Source: Fimenecus sp045632525 (GTDB lineage Bacteria; Bacillota; Clostridia; Oscillospirales; Acutalibacteraceae). Taken from it: a stretch of DNA of 27,973 bases. Below are positions 21,608 to 27,938 of the stretch, one piece after another. Under the pieces are notes generated by a model, which saw only the letters and a list, made by a program, of their open reading frames with translations, was not told the DNA's origin and made no database searches. Location of the stretch: positions 1 to 27,973 of the forward strand of contig JAZQWV010000019.1 in assembly GCA_045632525.1 (NCBI GenBank), read 5' to 3'. Numbering within the stretch: position 1 is the stretch's first letter; each line of letters starts with the position of its first letter. The translations under genes were made by a program, and so were the position numbers.

Positions 21608-22321
21608 GTGATTAACATAATTTACGGTTATTGCAGAGTCAGTACAAAACATCAACGAATAACACGACAGGTCACTAATATTACAGAACTATATCCTGAG
21701 GCAACACTTGTAAAAGAGTTTTACACAGGAACAACTCAGAACAGACCATTATGGGATAAACTTATGAAACAAATACACACTGGAGATACTATAGTTTTTG
21801 ATAGTGTGTCTCGTATGTCTCGTAATGCCGATGAAGGATTCAAAGATTATAAAACCTTATATGAATCTGGAATTAATTTAATCTTTCTTAACGAACCTCT
21901 TATTAACACATCAATATTTGATTCAACTAAAACTAATCTTTTAGAAATTTCAGTTCAAACAGGTAATACTGCAATTGACGATTATTTCACCGGTAACATT
22001 AATCTCATAAATAATCTACTTATGGCACTTGCTGAAGAACAAATAAAATCAGCTTTCCTTCAATCTGAAAAGGAAGTTACAGATTTACATACTAGAATTA
22101 GTCAGGGTATGAGAGAAAGTAAAAAGAATGGTAAGAAGATAGGCCTATCAAAAGGGACAACACTAACTACTGAAAAGTCTATTAAATGTAAAGAGATAAT
22201 AAAAAAGCATGCCCTCGAATTCGGAGGCACACTCAGTGATAAAGACGTAATGACATTATGCAAAATTTCAAGAAACTCTTACTATAAGTATAAGAAAGAA
22301 TTAAAGTTACATCTTTCCTAA
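21608..22321 (+). CDS. Serine recombinase (resolvase/invertase family)
   Basis: Site-specific DNA recombinase that forms a phosphoserine link to DNA. The 237-residue protein has YGYCRVSTKHQ (6-16, nucleophile S12, with R10), then VFDSVSRMSRN (63-73, the DxxSRxSR arginines), a regulatory helix region ending ALAEEQIKS, GMRESKKNGKKIGLSKG, and a C-terminal helix-turn-helix (LSDKDVMTLCKISRNSYYKYKKEL, 208-231, split reading). An extra segment of some 25 residues (about 100-130) lies before the long helix, longer than in typical Tn3 resolvases. The GTG start at 21608 is only 3 bases after AAAGGA, so the real start is uncertain. Likely roles are dimer resolution or DNA inversion within the element. 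Confidence 0.88.
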   Translation: MINIIYGYCRVSTKHQRITRQVTNITELYPEATLVKEFYTGTTQNRPLWDKLMKQIHTGDTIVFDSVSRMSRNADEGFKDYKTLYESGINLIFLNEPLINTSIFDSTKTNLLEISVQTGNTAIDDYFTGNINLINNLLMALAEEQIKSAFLQSEKEVTDLHTRISQGMRESKKNGKKIGLSKGTTLTTEKSIKCKEIIKKHALEFGGTLSDKDVMTLCKISRNSYYKYKKELKLHLS

Positions 22322-22325
22322 TATA

Positions 22326-22619
22326 TTAATCCTTGTTGCCTAAATCTTCAAGAAACGCAAGTAACAATTTCTGTTGCTTAGGTGAGAGATTAGAAAAAGC
22401 TGAGGAAATTTCATCTGTTTCAGTTTTTTCTTCAAAAAAATCCTTTAATGAGATACTCATTGCGTCACACAAAAGTTGCAAATGACCGACTGTAATATCA
22501 GCTTGACCTAATTCAACTCTACGAAGATGAGTTTGTGAAACACCAGCTCTCTCGGCCAACCCATTTTGAGTGTATCCACATTGTTTTCTCAAGCTGATTA
22601 GTCTTTTACTAATATCCAT
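22326..22619 (-). CDS. XRE-family transcriptional regulator (probable element repressor)
   Basis: A 97-residue protein with a Cro/C1-type helix-turn-helix, LISLRKQCGYTQNGLAERAGVSQTHLRRVELGQADITVGHLQLLCDAM (7-54, whose recognition helix is VSQTHLRRVE), and a short C-terminal helical part ending LSPKQQKLLLAFLEDLG. A strong GAGGT site is 7 bases before the ATG. It is divergent from the right-hand gene block. A perfect 16-bp palindrome and a near copy in the shared promoter region are probable binding sites, so it likely represses both itself and the block. There is no peptidase domain. Confidence 0.9.
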   Translation of the reverse strand: MDISKRLISLRKQCGYTQNGLAERAGVSQTHLRRVELGQADITVGHLQLLCDAMSISLKDFFEEKTETDEISSAFSNLSPKQQKLLLAFLEDLGNKD

Positions 22620-22634
22620 ATAGTACCTCCTAAC

Positions 22635-22650
22635 TAGTCTTATAAGAATA
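22635..22650. promoter_or_regulatory. Second operator-like site near the XRE gene
   Basis: TAGTCTTATAAGAATA matches the 22699-22714 palindrome in 14 of 16 bases. It lies 16 bases upstream of the XRE start, over its likely promoter, and fits negative autoregulation. Confidence 0.65.
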
Positions 22651-22689
22651 TGTTAGCACAGTTTTTAACAATTAGTCAGAATTATAAGG

Positions 22690-22718
22690 TTGACTTTTTA
22701 GTCTTATAAGACTATAAT
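22690..22718 (+). promoter_or_regulatory. Strong rightward promoter with a palindromic operator in its spacer
   Basis: TTGACT (22690-22695), 17 bases and TATAAT (22713-22718) make a nearly consensus promoter. The perfect 16-bp palindrome TAGTCTTATAAGACTA (22699-22714) fills the spacer and touches the -10 box, so a bound XRE dimer would block RNA polymerase. It drives the 22767 gene and perhaps the genes after it. Confidence 0.85.
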
Positions 22719-22766
22719 TGAGTTAACAACTACTAATGTAAATAGAATTTGAAAGGTTGATGATTT

Positions 22767-23918
22767 ATGGGATTTGCAGACAAATTACGTTCAACAATTA
22801 ACAAGGTAAGTGGTACTGCCCAAGCAGCAGCTGACCCGTTACCAGATGAAACTTCAAGAAAATACTATGAGATAGCTTATGGATTAATGTCTTCTGTATG
22901 CCATACGGATTGTACCCATAGTGTATTATTGGATAAAGAAATAGAAAAAACTCACTATGATATAGTTCCTTTTGATGCAGTAAAAAAGTATATTGAATAT
23001 CATTTAAACCAACCTTGTGACGAAAATAAACTCTTAAGTATTTTAGACAATTACTTCTATGTTTGGAGGGATGGTAAGAGGATTTATCATCGTTATACTG
23101 GTGGTACAGAGGGTGAGGCTTTTATTAGAAGCGACTTGGCAACTAAAAAACTTCCAGTTTTAAAAATTAACCAATTAATTGAAATAAACAATGAGTTAGA
23201 CCAGACAAAAATTTATAGATGTACAAGAGATGAATTTTATAATATCTGTTATAGTGACATTTTCTCTGAAATCGAATCAGGATATAGTGATGTCCTTGAT
23301 GTAGTCGAAAGAACAGGAAAAACAGAGCATCTTTTTGAAGGAATTCATAGAATAGCAAAAAAGTACTTATATGTTATTGATGACATTGCAACTCGTGATA
23401 TGATTCACAAAGCAATAGCCAATAGTTTCTATGAAGGAAATGAAAATGTAAAAAAAATTATCCTTGAAGAATTTTGTAAGAGAGATATAAATGATGGAGA
23501 TGCACATCTATACCTCTTTGCATCAAAAGTTGCTGTTAGAGCGTGGCACTTTGAAAAGTATGAACAAAACCAAGCTACATACACACCAATTACTGAAGAC
23601 GAGTGTCGCAACTTTGTTTTGAATAGCAAGGTTTATATGAAGGAAGTAGAAGAACATCCATTTGATAGGGATACACATATTGTTAAATGGGTGGATATTA
23701 TAAAAAAAAGTATGAGCTTTTCTTGTGACTACTCAAATGGTGAAGATAAATATTTTATAGATGCTGTTTGCAATCTTACTTGGAAAGAAGCTTCCGAATA
23801 TTTCAATGTTGTGTATGATTCAGATGATGGTTGGGCAACCAACACTGATGCGGAAAAACAAGTTTATATCTGTGGAATTATTTATAATTACATTAAAGAT
23901 TTAAATACAAATGCTTGA
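22767..23918 (+). CDS. Hypothetical protein, first gene of the repressor-controlled block
   Basis: A 383-residue soluble protein. It begins with an amphipathic helix of the kind MGFADKLRSTINKVSG (1-16), followed by a mixed alpha/beta body with no motif I can name. GCHTDCTH-like cysteine/histidine residues (about 45-51) are present but isolated. AAAGG lies about 12 bases before the ATG. It lies behind the strongest promoter of the element, under the presumed XRE operator, so it should be one of the first genes expressed on induction. The stop overlaps an upstream in-frame start of the next small gene. Family unknown. Confidence 0.75.
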   Translation: MGFADKLRSTINKVSGTAQAAADPLPDETSRKYYEIAYGLMSSVCHTDCTHSVLLDKEIEKTHYDIVPFDAVKKYIEYHLNQPCDENKLLSILDNYFYVWRDGKRIYHRYTGGTEGEAFIRSDLATKKLPVLKINQLIEINNELDQTKIYRCTRDEFYNICYSDIFSEIESGYSDVLDVVERTGKTEHLFEGIHRIAKKYLYVIDDIATRDMIHKAIANSFYEGNENVKKIILEEFCKRDINDGDAHLYLFASKVAVRAWHFEKYEQNQATYTPITEDECRNFVLNSKVYMKEVEEHPFDRDTHIVKWVDIIKKSMSFSCDYSNGEDKYFIDAVCNLTWKEASEYFNVVYDSDDGWATNTDAEKQVYICGIIYNYIKDLNTNA

Positions 23919-23959
23919 GAAGGTTTTTAAAATATTTTAAAACAAAGGGAGCGTTTGTT

Positions 23960-24154
23960 ATGGGATATAATGGCGGATATTATGGTCCATTAGAAACTTG
24001 GAAAGTAGTTTACTATCCAAAAGAATTTGATAATGGAAGAATGGGTGTAGCCCTTGTAGAAGCTGATTGCCGACATCAGGCTATCTATAATTTTCAGCAA
24101 CAATATGCTGGTCAGTATAGAACAGTTTACACCTGTGAGAAACTTATTAAATAA
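23960..24154 (+). CDS. Small hypothetical protein, aromatic-rich
   Basis: A 64-residue protein beginning MGYNGGYYGPLETWKVVYYP, with many Tyr and Gly at the N-terminus and a strand-helix-strand-like remainder (VALVEADCRHQAIYNFQQQYAG). I chose the ATG at 23960, with AAAGGGAG 8 bases upstream, over the in-frame ATG at 23915, which overlaps the previous gene. It lies 41 bases after the 22767 gene, so probably the same transcript. Function unknown; it resembles small phage-type single-domain proteins in size. Confidence 0.7.
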   Translation: MGYNGGYYGPLETWKVVYYPKEFDNGRMGVALVEADCRHQAIYNFQQQYAGQYRTVYTCEKLIK

Positions 24155-24201
24155 TAGAATTACATTCTATTAAATATATATTAAAAGGGGAGGAAATAAC
24201 A

Positions 24202-24411
24202 ATGTCACTTTTTGGTAGTAATCAAAAAATGTGTGCGACTTGTGCATATTGGACAGGCGCAAGGGAATGCGTTTCACAAGGAAGACAAGTTGCAAATTGT
24301 GACGGCTATGGCAAATGTGCAATACCAAACGGACCTATGAAAAACATGCAGAGATTAGGAAGTATGTGTGCATGTAATTGTTGGCAAAAATGGCCAATCT
24401 TAACTGATTAA
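24202..24411 (+). CDS. Small cysteine-rich protein, probable metal-binding
   Basis: A 69-residue protein with eight cysteines: C11-C14 (MCATCAYW), C23, C33, C39, and C56, C58, C60 (MCACNCW). The CxxC pair and the close CxCxC cluster suggest a zinc or iron-sulfur site. GGGGAGG about 9 bases before the ATG is a very strong ribosome binding site. It is part of the block driven from the XRE-controlled promoter. I know no named family; small Cys-rich proteins of this kind occur on mobile elements and can bind nucleic acid or regulate enzymes. Confidence 0.75.
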   Translation: MSLFGSNQKMCATCAYWTGARECVSQGRQVANCDGYGKCAIPNGPMKNMQRLGSMCACNCWQKWPILTD

Positions 24412-24476
24412 AAACATATCGTATGTCAAACAACAAAGTTGGTTTATTTATCAACAAACAACTAAACATAGCAAAA

Positions 24477-24503
24477 AACAGCGGTAGAGTTTCTGCCGCT
24501 GTT
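24477..24503 (-). terminator. Hairpin with a minus-strand T run
   Basis: Perfect 8-bp stem (AACAGCGG / CCGCTGTT), 11-base loop. On the minus strand the sequence continues TTTTTGC, like a terminator, although no minus-strand gene is evident just upstream of it. On the plus strand it has no T tract and may only stabilise the transcript end. Confidence 0.5.
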
Positions 24504-24536
24504 ACCATTGTTAGTGTTAAGGAAAGATAACGGAAC

Positions 24537-24584
24537 ATGTTTATTTGGAAAAAGATACGTTTCAAATTAATTAAGAAGCGCTAA
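24537..24584 (+). CDS. Possible 15-residue basic peptide
   Basis: ATG to TAA encodes MFIWKKIRFKLIKKR, strongly basic with an aromatic/hydrophobic start. GGAAAG lies about 10 bases upstream and a terminator follows 16 bases after the stop. It might be a short toxic or leader peptide, or chance. Being so short, it is weakly supported. Confidence 0.25.
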   Translation: MFIWKKIRFKLIKKR

Positions 24585-24597
24585 ATTAATATGTAAA

Positions 24598-24632
24598 AGA
24601 AAATAGCAGCAGGAAATCTGCTGCTATTTTCT
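24598..24632 (+). terminator. Terminator upstream of the PolC-like gene
   Basis: AAAATAGCAGCA (24600-24611) pairs perfectly with TGCTGCTATTTT (24619-24630) around a 7-base loop, ending in a T-rich tract. It ends the transcript of the XRE-controlled block, or partly limits read-through into the PolC-like gene 36 bases further on. Confidence 0.82.
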
Positions 24633-24667
24633 TCAAGTAATACAGCAATACAGAAAGTTGAGATATT

Positions 24668-25750
24668 ATGATATTTAAAATCACATTAAACAGTAATATT
24701 AACTCTGTGGGAGATGTGTTTTTTACGACCCCATCAAAAGATGAACTTATAAAAGCCGAAAAGATTATTTATGCCCTGTGTAATGAAAAAATAGAAAAAC
24801 TCTACGACAATAATTCTAGCGAGTTTAAAACACGAATATTAAATCTTCTAAATAATGAACTTAATAAAATACATACTACCGAAACTGCGTATCACTTTCT
24901 TATTTTAAAAGAAATAGCCAAACTTTCTAAAGAAGAAGGATATCCAGTTATTTCTTTTGGTGATTTATCTGGAACAATAATATCATATTTACTTGGTATC
25001 ACAAGTTATAATCACTTTAATACTAATATTGAATTCTATGCTCCTGAAATTCTTTGGGGAACAAATACAAATCCAAAGTTGCCTGATTTTACAATAGGTA
25101 TTGCACCTCAAATACGTTCATTAATTAATGAACGATTAGATTCTAAATATTGTTCTATATCGTGCGATGGCAAGACTTACAGGCAACTATCATTAGTTGA
25201 TGTAAAAAGTTGCGAGGAGCTTGGACAACTTTCAAAAAGATATGGTAATCTTCCTGACATCTGTAAGTTTGATAATAAACTATATCTACAGGTTGTAAAA
25301 AACATTGTGGGTGACTATTTAAAGTTAACTAAAGAAACTAAAGAAAGTGTGGATTACAGTTCTTTTTCTGAAGATATGCTTCAAAAGATTACTTGGGATT
25401 TTAATTCCGTCTTACGTTTGTATGGATATATAAACGGAGCTTTTAATCAGGTTAAAAACTTATCTGTTTTAAATGATTTGAACTTTTTTGTCACAAGAGA
25501 AGAATTTTTTAAATGTTTAACACAATACAATGTACCTGTTGATACTGCACTTGATATTGTAAAAAAAGGTGTTTGGTCTACAGGAGAAAAACGAAAAAAA
25601 TATATTGAAATACTTGATATTTATAATGTGCCTGAACACATAAAATACTATTTTTCTAATGTCTCACATCTTTGGACATATTCAGCGTGTGTTGATAGAC
25701 TTTTACATAAGTGTTATATGGTGTGGTATCAAGAAAGGAGAAACAAATGA
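24668..25750 (+). CDS. Degenerate PolC-like (DNA polymerase III alpha) protein, catalytic residues missing
   Basis: A 360-residue protein whose parts follow the order of the PolC palm and thumb/fingers. LNKIHTTETAYHFLILKEIAKLS then EEGYPVISFGDLSGTIISYLLGIT (89-112) parallels the PolC 'DGYLVGSRGSVGSSF...ITEVNP' block. KLPDFTIG (137-144) parallels the catalytic KVPDIDLNF, so one of the two aspartates is replaced. DIVKKGVWS (296-304) parallels the 'FVRKGKG' helix. YNVPEHIKYYFSNVSHLWTYSA...YMVWYQ (319-355) parallels 'VPDWYIDSCKKIKYMFPKAHAAAY...IAYFKVHY'. The zinc-finger, most of the fingers, the exonuclease and the clamp-binding tail are absent. The SRG arginine is Phe. It is thus much shorter than PolC (~1,440 residues) and should not polymerise. 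It overlaps the next gene by four bases. A replisome decoy or partner is inferred, not shown. Confidence 0.65.
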   Translation: MIFKITLNSNINSVGDVFFTTPSKDELIKAEKIIYALCNEKIEKLYDNNSSEFKTRILNLLNNELNKIHTTETAYHFLILKEIAKLSKEEGYPVISFGDLSGTIISYLLGITSYNHFNTNIEFYAPEILWGTNTNPKLPDFTIGIAPQIRSLINERLDSKYCSISCDGKTYRQLSLVDVKSCEELGQLSKRYGNLPDICKFDNKLYLQVVKNIVGDYLKLTKETKESVDYSSFSEDMLQKITWDFNSVLRLYGYINGAFNQVKNLSVLNDLNFFVTREEFFKCLTQYNVPVDTALDIVKKGVWSTGEKRKKYIEILDIYNVPEHIKYYFSNVSHLWTYSACVDRLLHKCYMVWYQERRNK

Positions 25751-26175
25751 CAATTAAAACAATAAATAGTGTAATCGGTAAATGGCAAGAAATGACTCAT
25801 GCTGTTTTTGAATTGAAAAAACTCTCACTTGAAGAAGTGCAAGTCCTGTTAAAAGAAACCTATCTCATTTTAACTACATATCATAAAGACAGTTTAATTC
25901 CGAAAGAAATCAGTAAATTATTTCTAGAAATAGAGGACTTCCTTTATTTTTCGTCACTTATGGAAGAAAAGGAAAATGGTCTTGGATTTTATCATTGGCA
26001 GGAGCTTTTTCACCTAGTCAAAGCATTAGAAAAAGGTTTCTTTGAAGGAAAATATAGTTGTGATTATCCAAAGCTAATAATAACCGATGTACTAGATAAT
26101 GATTTGTTAATAGATTTAGAGTCAGACCACCTTGAAGGTTATATTATCGCCTTTAACGAATTGAAAAATATGTAA
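25747..26175 (+). CDS. Small protein coupled to the PolC-like gene; paralogue of the 26304 gene
   Basis: A 142-residue acidic helical protein. I chose the ATG at 25747, 7 bases after AAAGGAG and overlapping the PolC-like stop by ATGA; an in-frame ATG at 25711 lies inside that gene. Its first ~105 residues align along their whole length with the convergent 26304 protein: INSVIGKWQEM / VNSLTNHWNLL, LSLEEVQVLLKETYLIL / VDLDELQDLFKSTCKFL, YHKDSLIPKEISKLFLEIEDF / YSKDDLVPREIGQVLLSMQDF. A C-terminal extra acidic part (LIITDVLDNDLLIDLESDHLEG) is unique. Tight coupling suggests a complex with, or control of, the PolC-like protein. The pattern of small, acidic, duplicated proteins recalls immunity proteins, but no family was recognised. 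Confidence 0.78.
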   Translation: MTIKTINSVIGKWQEMTHAVFELKKLSLEEVQVLLKETYLILTTYHKDSLIPKEISKLFLEIEDFLYFSSLMEEKENGLGFYHWQELFHLVKALEKGFFEGKYSCDYPKLIITDVLDNDLLIDLESDHLEGYIIAFNELKNM

Positions 26176-26199
26176 TAATTACAAGTTTTATATAACTAA

Positions 26200-26240
26200 A
26201 TACCACTACCATCACAATTACATGGTAGTGGTATTTTTAT
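26200..26240. terminator. Bidirectional terminator between convergent paralogues
   Basis: A 13-bp perfect stem, ATACCACTACCAT (26200-26212) with ATGGTAGTGGTAT (26222-26234), runs into TTTTTATATT on the plus strand and a T-rich tract on the minus strand. It lies between the convergent 25747 and 26304 genes. Confidence 0.85.
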
Positions 26241-26303
26241 ATTAGTAGAAAAACTGCTTTATAGTTATTAACAGTACGAAAAAAGGTGCACTTGTTATAT
26301 AAC

Positions 26304-26657
26304 TCATTGTGATTTTTTGTTTAACTCATTTATACGGTTTTCGGCATAGCCATTTTCAAAACCAAAATAAAGAAAACTACGATTAATCTCATTAACTATA
26401 CTAATCAAATCTTGATACAAACAATTCAATGGAGTTTCTTCCAATTCCCCTACCCACCAAGCAAAATCTTGCATACTTAAAAGCACCTGACCTATTTCTC
26501 TTGGCACCAAATCATCTTTGCTGTATTTTTCCAAAAATTTGCAAGTGCTTTTAAAAAGGTCTTGAAGCTCATCAAGGTCAACTTCTTTGAACATTATAAC
26601 TTCATCAGCTAGTAAATTCCAGTGATTCGTTAGTGAATTTACTGTTATACAACTCAT
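26304..26657 (-). CDS. Small protein, paralogue of the PolC-like gene's partner
   Basis: A 117-residue protein matching the 25747 product over nearly its full length, with the shared core SKDDLVPREIGQVLLSMQDF. It ends in a short polar tail (YAENRINELNKKSQ) in place of the longer acidic C-terminus. AAGGAG lies 9 bases before the ATG. It stands alone on the minus strand, convergent with its paralogue and 79 bases before the integrase stop, so it may be co-transcribed with the integrase. Its separate control from the coupled copy suggests the two copies are used at different times. Family unknown. Confidence 0.75.
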   Translation of the reverse strand: MSCITVNSLTNHWNLLADEVIMFKEVDLDELQDLFKSTCKFLEKYSKDDLVPREIGQVLLSMQDFAWWVGELEETPLNCLYQDLISIVNEINRSFLYFGFENGYAENRINELNKKSQ

Positions 26658-26736
26658 AATAAAACTCCTTGCACTTCATTATAGATTAATTATATTATAT
26701 CACATTTCTTTAACTTGCTCAACTATTATGATATTA

Positions 26737-27684
26737 CTATTTGTTTCTTTGTGATAATGAAATATGACTTCTACGATAGAACTTTTCCAGAACGTTCGTT
26801 TCGTTGACTTCTTTAGCCACATCACTTACTAAAAGATGAATATAGTTTTGAGTGATATCTAAACTTGAGTGTCCTAATAATTGAGAAAGAGAAACTACAT
26901 TTCCACCACTTAAAATCCAATGTTTTGCAAATGTATGTCTATACCTATGAATACCAGTAGTCTTCACTCCACGACGCCTATTATAATCAGAAAGAATGTT
27001 ATAGCAAGTGCTTTTCATTAATTGCTCACCATACACATTACAGAATAAATAATCATCTTTACTTTTATGCTGACGATGTTTCAAGTACTCGTCTAGAATA
27101 TTTGTCATTGTCAGGTTCATTGGAACAATCAGTGGTTTACGATTTTTAGTAACATTCACATAAACAACTTTGTTGTCAAAATCAATATCTTTGATTTTAA
27201 TGTTCATTAAACTTCTTTGTCTTACTCCTGTACTAAACAAGAAGTTAGTCATTACCCAACATTGATATTCCATAAACTTACATTTTTTAATATTGGGCTT
27301 CTTAAGCAACAGCTGAAGCTCGTCTTCCGTATACGTCTCAATTGGGCTTTTATCGACCTTAATTGACTGCATTTTAAAATAGGGCATATAACCTTCATTC
27401 ATTAGAAAATGTAATGTGGTAATGAAATCGCGCAAGTATGAGTTAATACTGACATCATTGTTAAGTGTAGATTTCAAATGTAAAACATATCTCTTGTAAG
27501 CATCCTGGTCAATTTCTTCTATTGGTGTTTCAGGGCTAAAGAACTTATAAAACTGTGTGTAACTTTGTTTGTAATGATTTATAGTTCCTTGTCTTAAATT
27601 CCGTTGACGACAGTATTCTAAATACTTGTTACAGCCTTCTTCAAAAGTAAGAGTTTTTGTTGTTTTCATCTTCAATTTTTGCAT
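26737..27684 (-). CDS. int: Tyrosine site-specific integrase
   Basis: Catalyses integration and excision of the element at the 94-bp repeats. The 315-residue protein has an N-terminal core-binding SAM-like domain (about 12-98: TFEEGCNKYLEYCRQRNLRQ... ALNDV-type helices) and a catalytic domain with the full set of residues: R155 in TGVRQRSL, lysine in TKNRKP (180-183), H246 and R249 in GIHRYRHTF, H272 in LLGHSSL, and nucleophile Y281 in QNYIH. There is no long arm-binding N-terminal domain, as in XerC/D-like integrases of small elements. GTGAGGT lies 8 bases before the ATG. It lies immediately inside the right repeat, the usual position, and is insulated from the target gene by a terminator at 27717-27755. 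Confidence 0.95.
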   Translation of the reverse strand: MQKLKMKTTKTLTFEEGCNKYLEYCRQRNLRQGTINHYKQSYTQFYKFFSPETPIEEIDQDAYKRYVLHLKSTLNNDVSINSYLRDFITTLHFLMNEGYMPYFKMQSIKVDKSPIETYTEDELQLLLKKPNIKKCKFMEYQCWVMTNFLFSTGVRQRSLMNIKIKDIDFDNKVVYVNVTKNRKPLIVPMNLTMTNILDEYLKHRQHKSKDDYLFCNVYGEQLMKSTCYNILSDYNRRRGVKTTGIHRYRHTFAKHWILSGGNVVSLSQLLGHSSLDITQNYIHLLVSDVAKEVNETNVLEKFYRRSHISLSQRNK

Positions 27685-27709
27685 TGTAAATACCTCACAT
27701 TTTAATAAA

Positions 27710-27760
27710 AAAATATAGACACATCACCATGGAAAAACTCCAAAATGATGTGTCTAACTT
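27710..27760. terminator. Bidirectional terminator between the target gene and int
   Basis: A 10-bp stem, AGACACATCA (27717-27726) with TGATGTGTCT (27746-27755), has T tracts on both sides. On the minus strand it would end the target gene's transcript before int, taking over the role of the terminator left behind at 15144-15169. Confidence 0.82.
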
Positions 27761-27844
27761 TTTTGTTGTTTAATTTTATGCGATTAGATTTTTACAATCG
27801 CAAAATGAAGTCCGAAAACCTCAGAAACCCTTATATATCAAGGA

Positions 27845-27938
27845 TTATTTGCTTGCTTCTTCAACAGCAACTGCACATGCAACTGTTGCGCCTACCATTG
27901 GGTTGTTACCCATACCGATAAGACCCATCATTTCAACG
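27845..27938 (-). repeat. attR: 94-bp direct repeat, right copy
   Basis: Identical to 15178-15271. It starts with the TAA stop of the target gene (27845-27847) and covers its last 31 codons including the stop. Identity ends at 27938, where the left copy diverges. The gene body continues to the right of this window, so this copy is the functional 3' end. Confidence 0.92.

Larger units (their letters stand above)
24412..24667. other. Intergenic region with two hairpins and a tiny reading frame
   Basis: 256 bases between the Cys-rich gene and the PolC-like gene. AACAGCGG (24477-24484) and CCGCTGTT (24496-24503) form a hairpin that on the minus strand runs into six Ts. A second hairpin at 24600-24630 is a plus-strand terminator. 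Between them lies a 15-codon frame at 24537-24584. No clear promoter for the PolC-like gene was identified; its transcript probably starts after 24630 or reads through. Confidence 0.55.
15178..27938. mobile_element. Integrated mobile element of about 12.7 kb with 94-bp att repeats
   Basis: Perfect 94-bp direct repeats flank a block holding a tyrosine integrase (next to the right repeat), a serine recombinase, an XRE repressor with its operator, a possible replication protein, HEPN-type defence proteins and many small unknown genes. The right repeat restores the coding end of the target gene, the usual outcome of 3'-end-specific integration. The unit length, repeat to repeat, is 12,667 bases. 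The block looks more A/T-rich than the left flank. There is no visible relaxase, coupling protein, capsid, portal or terminase gene, so transfer would need a helper. It may be a satellite-like island or a small integrative mobilizable element. Confidence 0.88.

Noticed and set aside
24335..24565. Minus-strand frame of 76 codons over the Cys-rich gene end
   Set aside because: No ribosome binding site; it overlaps a strongly supported gene and spans a hairpin.
15272..27844. Element as a complete prophage or conjugative element
   Set aside because: No capsid, portal, terminase, lysis, relaxase, coupling or type IV secretion gene could be recognised among the frames.
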